A stretch of 64,000 nucleotides of DNA from JACVRW01 sp963819115 (GCA_963819115.1 CAWFUR010000005.1:56300-120299); one strand, 5' to 3'; numbered from the stretch's first letter, positions 24,537 to 32,836 are shown. A program made the numbers and translations. The notes: generated by a model from the letters alone, not told the origin.

Positions 24537-24678
24537 GGAGGAGCGGAGCCGGATCGGTGATCCGGCGAGCACCGGACCATGCCTAGGGAGGAGCGGAGCC
24601 GGATCGGTGATCCGGCGAGCACCGGACCATGCCTAGGGAGGAGCGGAGCCGGATCGGTGATCCGGCGAGCACCGGACC
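24532..24678. repeat. Three tandem 50-base copies of the dispersed hairpin element
   Basis: Copies at 24532-24581, 24582-24631 and 24632-24678 (last one 47 bases), identical over the shared part. Each has CCTAGG, flank GGAGGAGCGGAG, a perfect 8-bp hairpin GCCGGATC / GATCCGGC with a 3-base loop, and flank GAGCACCGGACC. The CCTAGG palindrome gives a TAG stop on both strands. The array lies between the convergent marR and methyltransferase genes and provides stop codons for both. Confidence 0.95.
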
Positions 24679-25757
24679 GCGAACGCCTCGACCAGCCCGG
24701 GCCCGCCGGTCTGCACGACCTTCCCGGGCCGGAGCCCGGCGCCGCGCAGCAGGGCCTGGATCTCCTCGGCGGAGCGCTCACGGCCGTCGTCGCACTGGGT
24801 CATCATCTGGATGTCGGAGAGCGAGGCCACGACGTTCGGCACGTTGCGCTCCTGGAGGTACTCGACCACCACGAGCCGCGAGCCCTCGGGCATCGTGGCC
24901 CTCACCGCGGCGAGGATCTTGGCGCACGCCCGGTCGTCCCAGTCGTGGAGGATGTTCTTCAGCAGGTACACGTCGGCCGTGGCGCTCAGCGAGCGGAAGA
25001 TGTCGCCCTCGGACAGCTCCACCCGGTCGCGCAGGCCGCGTCCCGTGAGCCAGCCGTCGGCCTCGGCCAGCACGCCCGGGCCGTCCACCAGCACCCCGCG
25101 CACACCGGGGCGGGCGGCGAGGATCGCGCCGAGCAGCGTGCCGACGCCCCCGGCCACGTCGCAGATCACTCCGTCCTGCGGCCAGGGATAGCCCTCGACG
25201 ATGAAGGGAGCGTCCTGCACGGTCAGGCTGCGCATGCCGCCCGCGAACAGCCGCTCCTCCTCCGGGTGCTCGCCGAACCACTGCCACACGGAGCTTCCGT
25301 TCACACGCGGGAAGGAGGCGCTGCCCGAGCGCACCGTCTCCGTCAGGTCCGACCACGCCGCGGACGTGGACTTGAGCGAGAAGTAGCGCGCCCAGTCGCG
25401 CATCGGGATCGGGTGGTCGCTGCGCAGCGCCTCTCCCGTGCGGCCGAGTGAGAAGACCCCCCTGCGGTCGAGCTTCAGGATCCCCTCGAGCGCCGCCGCC
25501 CGCATCACGCGGTGGAGGGCGTCGGCATTCACGTTCAGCCGGCCGGCCAGCTCCTCCGCCGTCGCCGGGGACCGGGCCAGCTCGTCGGCCACGCCCAGCT
25601 CGGCCAGCGTGCCGATCACCTGAGTGCGCCCCATCCCCACCGACCGGTCGAACAGCGCCACGTGCGCGGGCACGAGCCGGTCAGCGAGATTCATAAGCGC
25701 GCGGCGGGCCGCGATCACGCCGCGAACGGCGAAGGCGGGCGGCGGACGGTCGGACAT
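24633..25757 (-). CDS. SAM-dependent O-methyltransferase
   Basis: 374 residues. N-terminal dimerisation/winged-helix domain (TLAELGVADELARSPATAEEL ... VMRAAALEGIL), then a SAM fold: VICDVAGGVGTLLGAIL binds SAM, and LLKNILHDWDDRACAKIL holds the family catalytic His-Asp region. This is the type that methylates hydroxyls of polyketide or carotenoid-like small molecules; the substrate is unknown. The native C-terminus probably ended near GPGLVEAFA: the last 14 or so residues (RCSPDHRSGSAPP and stop) are encoded by the hairpin element. GGAG precedes the ATG; 11 bases downstream of the B12-domain gene. Confidence 0.88.
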   Translation of the reverse strand: MSDRPPPAFAVRGVIAARRALMNLADRLVPAHVALFDRSVGMGRTQVIGTLAELGVADELARSPATAEELAGRLNVNADALHRVMRAAALEGILKLDRRGVFSLGRTGEALRSDHPIPMRDWARYFSLKSTSAAWSDLTETVRSGSASFPRVNGSSVWQWFGEHPEEERLFAGGMRSLTVQDAPFIVEGYPWPQDGVICDVAGGVGTLLGAILAARPGVRGVLVDGPGVLAEADGWLTGRGLRDRVELSEGDIFRSLSATADVYLLKNILHDWDDRACAKILAAVRATMPEGSRLVVVEYLQERNVPNVVASLSDIQMMTQCDDGRERSAEEIQALLRGAGLRPGKVVQTGGPGLVEAFAVRCSPDHRSGSAPP

Positions 25758-25768
25758 GGCGGGCGCTC

Positions 25769-26170
25769 CTAGGCGGGAACGGCGTCGCGCAGGAAGTCCA
25801 CGATCCCCTGCACGGGGGCGCCGGGGGTGAAGACCTCGGCCACGCCGAGCTGCTTCAGCTCGGGAATGTCGTCGCTCGGGATCGTGCCGCCCACCACGAG
25901 CACCACGTCCTCGGCCCCCTCCGCCTTCAGCCGCTCGGCGATCCGGGGGACGAGCGTCATGTGCGCGCCGGACAGGATCGAGAGGCCCACGGCGTCCGCG
26001 TCCTCCTGGATCACCGTCTCCACGATCTGCTCGGGCGTCTGGTGGAGGCCGGTGTAGATGACCTCCATGCCGGCGTCACGCAGGGCCCGGGCGATGATCT
26101 TCGCGCCGCGGTCGTGACCGTCGAGTCCCGGCTTGGCCACCACCACCCGAATCTTGCGCGAGCTGCTCAC
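25769..26170 (-). CDS. Cobalamin-binding subunit of an acyl-CoA mutase
   Basis: 133 residues, the B12-binding domain alone: the DGHDRGAKII motif (His binds cobalt from below), then GLSILSGAHM and GGTIPSDDIPEL that wrap the nucleotide tail. It should pair with the catalytic subunit at 28649-30298, which lacks this domain. GTG start shares GTGA with the cupredoxin gene. Methylmalonyl-CoA mutases with separate subunits are known in archaea and some actinobacteria. Confidence 0.93.
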   Translation of the reverse strand: MSSSRKIRVVVAKPGLDGHDRGAKIIARALRDAGMEVIYTGLHQTPEQIVETVIQEDADAVGLSILSGAHMTLVPRIAERLKAEGAEDVVLVVGGTIPSDDIPELKQLGVAEVFTPGAPVQGIVDFLRDAVPA

Positions 26171-26970
26171 CAGCCGTTGCGAACGGCGGGCGCCGGAGCC
26201 TCGTCGGCCGCGCGGCGGCGGACCGCCACGCCGAGAAGGCACATGAGCGCGCCCAGTATGGCCAGGGCGGCCACGTCCATCCCGGTGCTGGCCAGCTGCG
26301 GCCCGGTGGTGGTGCTGCCCGATGTGGTGCCGGAGGTGTCGGAGCCGCCGGTGCCGGTGGTGCCCGAGCTGTCGCCGGAGTTGTCGGTGCCTCCGGTGCC
26401 TCCGGTGCTCGCCGCCTGCACGATCACCGTGCCCTTCATGAAGGGATGGGGAGTGCAGATGTAGGCGAAGGTGCCGGCGGTGTTGAAGGTCGCGCTGCGG
26501 GTGCCGCCCTTGGCGAACACGCCGGTGTCGAAGCTCCCGCCGGTGGCCGTGGCCGAGTGGGCAGACGGGCCCTGGTTGGTCCAGCTCACCGTGTCGCCCA
26601 CGTTCACGGTCACGCTGGCGGGCCCGAACTGGAAGTCGCTGATCGTCACGTTCGCGGAGGCGGCGGCCTGGGCCTTGGGCGGACCCTGCACGTCTGCGTC
26701 GTCGAGCTTCTGGGCCGGCGCCGGAGCGGGCGCGGCCTGGGCCGGCGCGGGCGCCGGGGCGGTCGTCGTGGGCGCCGCCGGAGCCGGGGCAGGCGCCGCG
26801 GGAGCCGGGGCGGTGGCGGTGGGAGCCGGCGTGGTCGGGGCCGGGACGGTGGTGGTGGGAGCCGCCGCCGGAGCCGCGGGCTGCGCCTGGTCCGCCGCGA
26901 AGAGCGCGGAGGGCAGCACGAGAGCCGCGACAAGGACGTACACGATCGCCAGGAGCGTCAGGTGCTTCAT
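26167..26970 (-). CDS. Surface-anchored cupredoxin with LAxTG sorting signal
   Basis: 267 residues: signal peptide (LTLLAIVYVLVAALVLPSALFA), a 70-residue Ala/Pro/Thr stalk, then a plastocyanin-like domain (VTISDFQFGPASVTVNVGDT). Copper ligands are His in GPSAHSA and Cys, His, Met in YICTPHPFMKG. After a Gly/Ser/Thr linker comes L-A-S-T-G, a hydrophobic helix and RRR, a class E sortase signal. It should be attached to the cell wall and carry single electrons. Its neighbours do not name a partner. Confidence 0.9.
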   Translation of the reverse strand: MKHLTLLAIVYVLVAALVLPSALFAADQAQPAAPAAAPTTTVPAPTTPAPTATAPAPAAPAPAPAAPTTTAPAPAPAQAAPAPAPAQKLDDADVQGPPKAQAAASANVTISDFQFGPASVTVNVGDTVSWTNQGPSAHSATATGGSFDTGVFAKGGTRSATFNTAGTFAYICTPHPFMKGTVIVQAASTGGTGGTDNSGDSSGTTGTGGSDTSGTTSGSTTTGPQLASTGMDVAALAILGALMCLLGVAVRRRAADEAPAPAVRNGW

Positions 26971-26996
26971 GCGGCCGGAACCCTAACGGTTCGGGG

Positions 26997-28379
26997 CTAC
27001 CGCTTGAAGCGGTACGCCGCGCCGTGCACCGTGCCGTCGTCGAGCCCGACGAGGAACTGGCGGCAGGTACCGGCCCAACTGCGGTCCGTCTTCCATACCA
27101 ACAGGTAGGAGCGGCCATGGCGCAGCCACTGGAGTCCGCCGAGGATGCGGGCGGGATCGCCGCTCTCGGGCTCGCTCGCGTCACCGCACTGCGTCACCGC
27201 GACCTGGGGGAACCCCTCGGCCATCACGTTGCGGCCGTGGAACCCGTCGATCGAGAAGCGCACGATCACCAGCCGTCCCGCGCGAACCCTCCGCGGGTGG
27301 CGGCTGGGCCGGCGGAAGCGGAAGTCGTAGACCACGCGGTAGCCGTTCGTGATCGACGCGGTGTTGCCCGCGGCGTCCTGGGCGGTCGCGGTGAACTCCT
27401 TGGCCCCGACGGAGCCGGTGTCCACCGCGTCGCCCACGGGCACGTCCCCGGTGCAGGAGGCGATCCCGGATCCGCCCTCGTCGTCGGCACACGAGTAGTC
27501 GGCCCTCACGTCCTGGCCCAACAGGTACACGGCCCCGTGAAGGGGCGAGAGCAGCGACACGGAGGGATCGGTCGCGTCCACCACGTGGGCGGTGTGCGTC
27601 ACCACCGTTTCGTTGCCGGCCACGTCGCGGGCCGTGACCGTCACGGACCGGTCCCCGAGCGAGGAGGTGTCGAGCGGGGAACCGTCGGCCACGGATCCCT
27701 CGCACGAGGCGAGACCCGAGCCGCCCTCGTCGGCGCAGTCGAAGTCCACGGCCACGTCCGAGCCGCGGGCCACGGAGGCTCCGTCTTCGGGCACGCGGAG
27801 GTCCACGGTCGGAGGCGTCTGGTCAGGCGGCGCGCAGGCCGTCGTCCCGGTGAGCGCGATGGCGTAGTCCCCGCCGAGGCGCGCGGTGCGTGACCACGAG
27901 GTCAGGGGATCGTCCGAGCTGGGAGCCAGCACGCCGCCAGAGTCAGGGAAGATCTCGCCCGACGCGCCGCGCGGATCGCGGTTGTATCCCGAGATGCCGA
28001 GCAGGTATACGCCCGGCTCGGCCGGGGTGAGCGCGTCGAACGCCGGCAGCTCCGACTGGCGGGTGGCCTGGGCGTCGTCGTTCCCGTAGACCCCATGGCC
28101 CTCGGCGTCGAAGAGGAAGAGCTGCGTGTCCCGGTTCGTGCCTCCCACCGTGCTGGCGGAGAAGGTGCCACCGCCCTCCAGGCAGACGCGGTACACGTCG
28201 GCGTCGGCGCCCGTGTCGAAGCTGCCCGAGATCTGGCTCACGGCCTCGCTCGACAGGTCCTGCGCGGTACCGGGAAGCTCGCCGGCGTCGCCCACCTCGT
28301 CGGCCGCGAAGGCGGAGGCGGGCAGCGTCAGCGCCAGGACGGCGAGAGCTGCGGCTATGAGTGCGTTGGGCCTGGTCAC
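26997..28379 (-). CDS. Secreted protein with PPC-like and Ig-like repeats
   Basis: 460 residues from GTG 28379, with a signal peptide (LIAAALAVLALTLPASAFA). A pre-peptidase-type beta domain follows (DADVYRVCLEGGGTFSAST ... TQLFLFDAEGHGVYGND), then two HYR/Ig-like repeats starting TPPTVDLRVPEDGASV and DPSVSLLSPLHGAVY, each with a Cys pair. The C-terminal 110 residues (RRVRAGRLVIVRFSIDGFHG) form a further beta domain seen in actinobacterial surface proteins. Function unknown; possibly adhesive. Confidence 0.8.
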   Translation of the reverse strand: MTRPNALIAAALAVLALTLPASAFAADEVGDAGELPGTAQDLSSEAVSQISGSFDTGADADVYRVCLEGGGTFSASTVGGTNRDTQLFLFDAEGHGVYGNDDAQATRQSELPAFDALTPAEPGVYLLGISGYNRDPRGASGEIFPDSGGVLAPSSDDPLTSWSRTARLGGDYAIALTGTTACAPPDQTPPTVDLRVPEDGASVARGSDVAVDFDCADEGGSGLASCEGSVADGSPLDTSSLGDRSVTVTARDVAGNETVVTHTAHVVDATDPSVSLLSPLHGAVYLLGQDVRADYSCADDEGGSGIASCTGDVPVGDAVDTGSVGAKEFTATAQDAAGNTASITNGYRVVYDFRFRRPSRHPRRVRAGRLVIVRFSIDGFHGRNVMAEGFPQVAVTQCGDASEPESGDPARILGGLQWLRHGRSYLLVWKTDRSWAGTCRQFLVGLDDGTVHGAAYRFKR

Positions 28380-28648
28380 GGATGTCCGGCGGCCGCGCCC
28401 TGCCGCGAGGCTGCTGGGTCTGCCCTCGGCGCGGTTGGGCGCACGGATGAGTCCCCGGCGGCCCGGGTGGACATCTCTTCGAGGGGCGCGAGGGGCCTTC
28501 CGAAAGGCTGGCCGTGAAATGGCGAGTTCCAGGCGCGCGCCGGCAAGGACGCAGGGAGCCGTCATGGCAGCGCCATGGCGGCGACCGAGGACACCGCCGG
28601 GGCGCGACCTGGGGCCGCCATTTCCGGTCAGGCCTTGAGAGAAGGTCC
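28380..28648 (-). other. 269-base gap with nested inverted repeats
   Basis: No gene seen. GAAATGGCG (28516-28524) and CGCCATTTC (28616-28624) are perfect inverted repeats about 90 bases apart, with the smaller palindrome ATGGC-AGC-GCCAT (28564-28576) between them. It could be a structured leader of the secreted protein or the 3' end of the mutase transcript. I recognise no known riboswitch class. Confidence 0.4.
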
Positions 28649-30298
28649 CTAGAAGACGGGCGTCTCGGTGTAGGTGCCGAACACCCGCTGGAGCGACTCG
28701 ATGATCTCGCCCTCGGTGGTGTCGGCCCGCGCGCACTCGAGCAGCGGTTCCATCAGGTTGGCGCCCGCGACGGCCGCCTCGCGCAGCGTCTCGAGCGTGC
28801 TCTCCACGGCGCCGGAGTCCCGCGCGGCGCGCACCGCCTGGACACGGCCGATCTGCTTGCGCTCCAGCTCCACCGGGATCTTCAGGAGCTCGGTGCGGCC
28901 GTCGTCGTCCGACTGGTGGCGGTTCACGCCCACGATGATCCGCTCGCCGCGCTCGATCTCCTCCTGGAGCCGGAACGAGGCGTCGGCGATCTCGCGCTGG
29001 GGGTAGTTCTGCTTGATCGCCTCGACCATGCCGCCCAGCTCGTCGATCTTGCGGAAGTAGCCGTAGGCGGCCTCCTCCATGCGGTCGGTCATCGCCTCCA
29101 CGAAGTACGAGCCGCCGAGCGGGTCGATGGTGTTGGTCACACCGGTCTCGTGGGCGATGATCTGCTGCGTGCGCAGGGCCACCCGCACGGCTTCCTCGGT
29201 GGGCAGCGCCAGCGCCTCATCGTAGCTGTTGGTGTGCAGGGACTGGGTGCCCCCGAGCACCGCCCCGAGCGCCTCGGTGGTGGTGCGCACGATGTTGTTC
29301 AGGGGCTGCTGGGCCGTGAGCGACACGCCCGCCGTCTGGGTGTGGAAGCGCATCAGCAGCGAGCGCTCGTCGCGCGCCCCGTAGGTGTCACGCATCTCCC
29401 GCGCCCAGATCCGACGCGCGGCGCGGTACTTGGCGATCTCCTCGAAGAAGTCGAGGTGCGCGTTGAAGAAGAACGAGAGCCGAGGGGCGAAGTCGTCCAC
29501 GTCGAGCCCGCGTTCGATCGCCTGCTCCACGTAGGTGAAGCCGTCCTTCAGCGTGAAGGCCAGCTCCTGCTGAGCCGTGGATCCGGCCTCGCGGATGTGG
29601 TACCCGGAGATCGAAACCGGGTGCCAGCGCGGCATGCGCTCGGCGCAGAACTCGATCATGTCCGTGACCAGGCGCATGGCCGGGTCGATCGGGAAGCACC
29701 ACTCCTTCTGGGCGATGTACTCCTTGAGGATGTCCGTCTGGATCGTGCCCGCCAGGTGCTCGGGTCCCACGTCCTTGCGCTCGGCGGCCACCACGTAGAA
29801 GGCCAGCATCACCGCGGCGGGAGCGTTGATGGTCATGGACGTGGACACCTCGCCCAGCGGGATGCCCTCGAAGAGCTTCTCCATGTCGCTCAGCGAGTCG
29901 ATGGCCACGCCCTCCCGGCCCACCTCGCCCAGCGAGCGCGGGTGGTCCGAGTCGTGCCCCATCAGCGAGGGCATGTCGAAGGCGGTGGAGAGACCCGTCT
30001 GCCCGTGGTCGAGCAGGTAGCGGAAGCGCTCGTTGGTCTCCTCCGCGGTGCCGAACCCGGCGAACTGGCGCATCGTCCACAGGCGGCCGCGGTACATCGA
30101 CGGGTAGACCCCGCGCGTGAAGGGGTACTCGCCCGGGAGGCCGATGCGCTCGGCGTCCCCAACGTCCTCGGCCGTGTAGAGCGGCTCCACCTCCTCGCCC
30201 GAGAGAGTGGTGAACAGCCCGTCGCGCTCCGGCGTGGCGGCGTAGCGCTCGCGGAACCAGCGCTCCGCGTCCGTCATCTCCCTCGGCTCGACCGCCAT
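28649..30298 (-). CDS. Methylmalonyl-CoA mutase-type catalytic subunit
   Basis: 549 residues forming the substrate TIM barrel. YPFTRGVYPSMYRGRLWTMR contains the Tyr and FPIDPAMRLV the Arg that in methylmalonyl-CoA mutase bind the carboxylate; isobutyryl-CoA mutases have Phe and Gln there, so methylmalonyl-CoA is the better guess. SISGYHIREAGSTAQQEL carries the catalytic His. There is no B12 domain, which is supplied by the gene at 25769. It would link propionyl-CoA to succinyl-CoA. Leaderless start with TAGACT nine bases upstream. Neither an epimerase nor a MeaB gene is in the window. Confidence 0.9.
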   Translation of the reverse strand: MAVEPREMTDAERWFRERYAATPERDGLFTTLSGEEVEPLYTAEDVGDAERIGLPGEYPFTRGVYPSMYRGRLWTMRQFAGFGTAEETNERFRYLLDHGQTGLSTAFDMPSLMGHDSDHPRSLGEVGREGVAIDSLSDMEKLFEGIPLGEVSTSMTINAPAAVMLAFYVVAAERKDVGPEHLAGTIQTDILKEYIAQKEWCFPIDPAMRLVTDMIEFCAERMPRWHPVSISGYHIREAGSTAQQELAFTLKDGFTYVEQAIERGLDVDDFAPRLSFFFNAHLDFFEEIAKYRAARRIWAREMRDTYGARDERSLLMRFHTQTAGVSLTAQQPLNNIVRTTTEALGAVLGGTQSLHTNSYDEALALPTEEAVRVALRTQQIIAHETGVTNTIDPLGGSYFVEAMTDRMEEAAYGYFRKIDELGGMVEAIKQNYPQREIADASFRLQEEIERGERIIVGVNRHQSDDDGRTELLKIPVELERKQIGRVQAVRAARDSGAVESTLETLREAAVAGANLMEPLLECARADTTEGEIIESLQRVFGTYTETPVF

Positions 30299-30307
30299 CG
30301 TCCTCGA

Positions 30308-30313
30308 AGTCTA
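30308..30313 (-). promoter_or_regulatory. -10 box of the mutase gene (leaderless)
   Basis: TAGACT, 9 bases before ATG 30298. Confidence 0.55.
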
Positions 30314-30374
30314 GGCGCGATGCCGTGGGCGAGGGGCCGGGCTCGGCCCGGACCGGAGCTGGACCTTCCCGCTG

Positions 30375-31166
30375 CTAGCGAAGGCGGGGAATGCGCCTGC
30401 GGGGGCGCGGCCGCAGGCGGGCGGCCAGGTATCCGCCGCTGCCGCCCACGAGCGCCAGCGTGCCCACCGCGCCCGCCACCTTGAGGTGACGCGCGAGCTT
30501 GTCGAAGCGCATGATCCGCCAGCCCTCCTCGCGCGCGGTGCGCTCCAGCGCCGAGTCCGGGTTCACCGCCACCGGGTGGCCAACGGCCCGCATCATCGGA
30601 AGATCTGACTCGGAGTCCGAGTAGGCGAACGACTCCGAGAGGTCGATCCCCCGCTCCGCCGCGAGCTGCCGGATGGCCTCCGCCTTGCCCTCGCGGTAGG
30701 TGAAGGGACCGGCCGAGCGGCCGGTGTACACGCCGTCGCGCACCTCGGAGCGCATCCCGATCCCGCCGTCCAGCACGAGCACGTGGGCCAGCACCTCGGC
30801 CAGCTCCTGGGAGGCGGCGGTGACGATGAACACCGGGCGGCCGGCGTCCTGGTGGGCATAGGCCTCCTCCAGCACCTCCCGGTACAGCAGCGGCAGGATC
30901 CCGGTGAGCACGGCCGGGCCGAGGCGGGCCAGGTCCACCACCCGCTGGCCGGCGATCGCATCCAGCACCCGCGCCTTCAGCTCGTCCGTGGCCTCGTCGG
31001 TGGAGCCGTGGAGGCGGAAGCGGAGGTTGGCCCAGATGTCACCCACCACCTGGCGGCGAGAGACCATTCCTGCCTTGTAGGCCGCGCGCCCGAAGTGCAC
31101 GGCACTGGACCCCTCGATCAGGGTCTTGTCCAGGTCGAAGAACGCTGCTCCGCGTGAGTCGGCCAT
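30375..31166 (-). CDS. HAD-IB family phosphatase with membrane tail
   Basis: 263 residues. FFDLDKTLIEGSS holds the nucleophile Asp, FIVTAASQ motif II, and AYSDSESDLPMM motif III/IV. It is like SerB-related HAD-IB hydrolases that act on phosphoserine, phospholipid or other small phosphates; the substrate is unknown. A short hydrophobic glycine-rich helix and an Arg-rich end (VAGAVGTLALVGGSGGYLAA then RLRPRPRRR) suggest membrane attachment. Start ATG 31166, with TACCCT six bases upstream, overlapping the divergent promoter of the SnoaL-like gene. Confidence 0.87.
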   Translation of the reverse strand: MADSRGAAFFDLDKTLIEGSSAVHFGRAAYKAGMVSRRQVVGDIWANLRFRLHGSTDEATDELKARVLDAIAGQRVVDLARLGPAVLTGILPLLYREVLEEAYAHQDAGRPVFIVTAASQELAEVLAHVLVLDGGIGMRSEVRDGVYTGRSAGPFTYREGKAEAIRQLAAERGIDLSESFAYSDSESDLPMMRAVGHPVAVNPDSALERTAREEGWRIMRFDKLARHLKVAGAVGTLALVGGSGGYLAARLRPRPRRRIPRLR

Positions 31167-31172
31167 CAGCCG

Positions 31173-31182
31173 AGGGTACGCT
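31173..31182. promoter_or_regulatory. Overlapping divergent -10 boxes
   Basis: TACCCT (minus strand, 31173-31178) faces the HAD gene 6 bases away; TACGCT (plus strand, 31177-31182) faces GTG 31190 7 bases away. They share the central TA, so the two leaderless promoters should exclude each other. Confidence 0.5.
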
Positions 31183-31189
31183 GGCGAAC

Positions 31190-31585
31190 GTGGATCCGGC
31201 GTTCGTGCAGGAGATTCGAGACGCCTACGCAGCCTTCGCCGCGGGCGATGTGGACGGGGCGATGTCCAAGTTCTTCGCGCCCGACGCGGCCTACGTGAAC
31301 CCCGAGTACGCGATGGAGGCCTCGGACCGCGGGCCCGACGCACTCCGACAGGGCCTCCTCGCGCTCCATGAGCACTTCGACTACGAGTCGGCCGAGGTCG
31401 AGGAGATCGAGGAGGGGCCGGAAGGGGTCTTCGTGCTCGTGCACATGAAGGCCACCGGCCGGGGCAGCGGGGTGCCCGTGGAAGCGACCTTCGCGCACGT
31501 GTTCCGCCGCCGGGACGGCCTCGTGACCGACTATGAGTGGTACGCGACCCGCGAGGAGGGACTCGCCGCGGCGGGGATCGCCTAG
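31190..31585 (+). CDS. SnoaL-like (NTF2 fold) protein
   Basis: 131 residues from GTG 31190, which fits a leaderless start; an ATG at 31154 would overlap the divergent HAD start. NTF2-like cone fold: RDAYAAFAAGDVDGAMSKFF, then the beta sheet FVLVHMKATGRGSG and TFAHVFRRRDGLVTDYEWY. Enzymes of this fold include cyclases and isomerases, but the pocket residues do not identify a reaction. Its stop overlaps that of the convergent thiolase at CTAG. Confidence 0.8.
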   Translation: MDPAFVQEIRDAYAAFAAGDVDGAMSKFFAPDAAYVNPEYAMEASDRGPDALRQGLLALHEHFDYESAEVEEIEEGPEGVFVLVHMKATGRGSGVPVEATFAHVFRRRDGLVTDYEWYATREEGLAAAGIA

Positions 31586-32766
31586 GAGCCGTTGACCTCG
31601 ACGATCATGGCGTCGCCCTGGCCGCCGCCCGAGCAGATCGCGGCCACGCCGCGCCCGCCGCCGCGGCGGCGCAGCTCGTTCACCAGCGTCATCAGGATCC
31701 GCGCGCCGCTGGCCCCGATCGGGTGGCCGAGGGCGATCGCGCCGCCGTTCACGTTCACCTTGGACTCGTCCACGCCGAGCATCCGCATCGAGTTGAGCGC
31801 CACCGAGGCGAAGGCCTCGTTGATCTCGAAGAGGTCGATGTCGTCCACGGTCAGCCCGGCCTTGTCCAGCGCGGCCTTGGTCGCGTTCGCGGGGGTGCGG
31901 GCCAGGTAGGGGAAGTCGTCCGCCACCGCCGCCTGGGCGATGATCGTGGCCAGCGCGGGACGGCCGTTGGCCTTAGCCCACTCGTCGCTGGCGTAGACGA
32001 TCGCGCCGGCGCCGTCGTTAACGCCCGGTGCGTTCCCGGCCGTGTGCGAGCCGTCCTTGTGGAAGGCGCCCTTCAGCCCGGCCAGGGACTCGAGCGTGGA
32101 CTCGCGGCGCGGCGCCTCGTCCACCTCCACCGTGGTCTCGCCCTTACGGGACTTGACGGTGACGGGCACGATCTCCTCGGGCAGCCGCCCCTCGTCCGTG
32201 GCCTGGATGGCCAGCTCGTGGCTGCGCAGCGCGAACTTGTCCATGTCCGCGCGGGTGATCTCCAGCTCGTCGCCCACCTCGTCGGCCTCCTCGCCCATCC
32301 CCTTGCCCGAGAAGGGGTTGGTCAGGCCGTCGTGCATCATCGAGTCGATCGCCTTGGCATCGCCCATGCGGAAGCCGAAGCGCGCGCCCTGCAGCAGGTA
32401 GGGGGCGTTCGACATCGACTCCATGCCACCGCCGACGGCCACATCGAGGTCGCCCGCGCGGATCGACTGGTCCACCATGCCGCCGGCACGCAGCCCGGAG
32501 GCACAGACCTTGTTCACGGTCTCGGAGGAGACCTCCTTGGGGATCCCGCCCTTGATCTGGGCCTGGCGGCTCGGGACCTGTCCCTGCCCCGCCTGGAGCA
32601 CCTGACCGAACACCACGTGCTGGACCTGCTCGGGCGCCACCTCCGCCCGCTCGAGCGCGGCCGCGATTGCTGTGCCGCCGAGGTCGGTGGCGTCGAGGGT
32701 CGAGAGGCCGCCTCCGAGCTTGCCGAAGGGCGTGCGTGCGGCACCGAGGATCACGGTCTTGGGCAT
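31582..32766 (-). CDS. Acetyl-CoA C-acetyltransferase (thiolase)
   Basis: 394 residues. Nucleophile Cys in ETVNKVCASGLRAG, His in GGAIALGHPIGASGAR, acid/base Cys in AICSGGGQGDAM, plus FEINEAFAS. It condenses or cleaves acetoacetyl-CoA type substrates. GGAG lies upstream of ATG 32766. Together with the ETF genes and the second thiolase (54264) it points to active fatty-acid or branched-acid oxidation. Confidence 0.95.
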   Translation of the reverse strand: MPKTVILGAARTPFGKLGGGLSTLDATDLGGTAIAAALERAEVAPEQVQHVVFGQVLQAGQGQVPSRQAQIKGGIPKEVSSETVNKVCASGLRAGGMVDQSIRAGDLDVAVGGGMESMSNAPYLLQGARFGFRMGDAKAIDSMMHDGLTNPFSGKGMGEEADEVGDELEITRADMDKFALRSHELAIQATDEGRLPEEIVPVTVKSRKGETTVEVDEAPRRESTLESLAGLKGAFHKDGSHTAGNAPGVNDGAGAIVYASDEWAKANGRPALATIIAQAAVADDFPYLARTPANATKAALDKAGLTVDDIDLFEINEAFASVALNSMRMLGVDESKVNVNGGAIALGHPIGASGARILMTLVNELRRRGGGRGVAAICSGGGQGDAMIVEVNGS

Positions 32767-32820
32767 CTGGGGGCAGTCTCCTTTGCGGCTGGCGGGGCCC
32801 AGATAACGATACCGGCGGTC

Positions 32821-32826
32821 TACACT
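32821..32826 (+). promoter_or_regulatory. -10 box of pepA (leaderless)
   Basis: TACACT, 10 bases before ATG 32837. Confidence 0.5.
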
Positions 32827-32836
32827 CACGCCCCCG

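Noticed and set aside
24532..24678. CRISPR-like tandem repeat
   Set aside because: The three 50-base units are directly adjacent with no spacers, and single copies occur inside genes elsewhere.
28500..28624. Second c-di-GMP riboswitch (GGACGCA seen on the plus strand)
   Set aside because: The GGCAAACC block and GNRA stem are absent and no plus-strand gene follows.
25769..30298. Isobutyryl-CoA mutase
   Set aside because: The catalytic subunit keeps the Tyr and Arg typical of methylmalonyl-CoA mutase rather than Phe and Gln.
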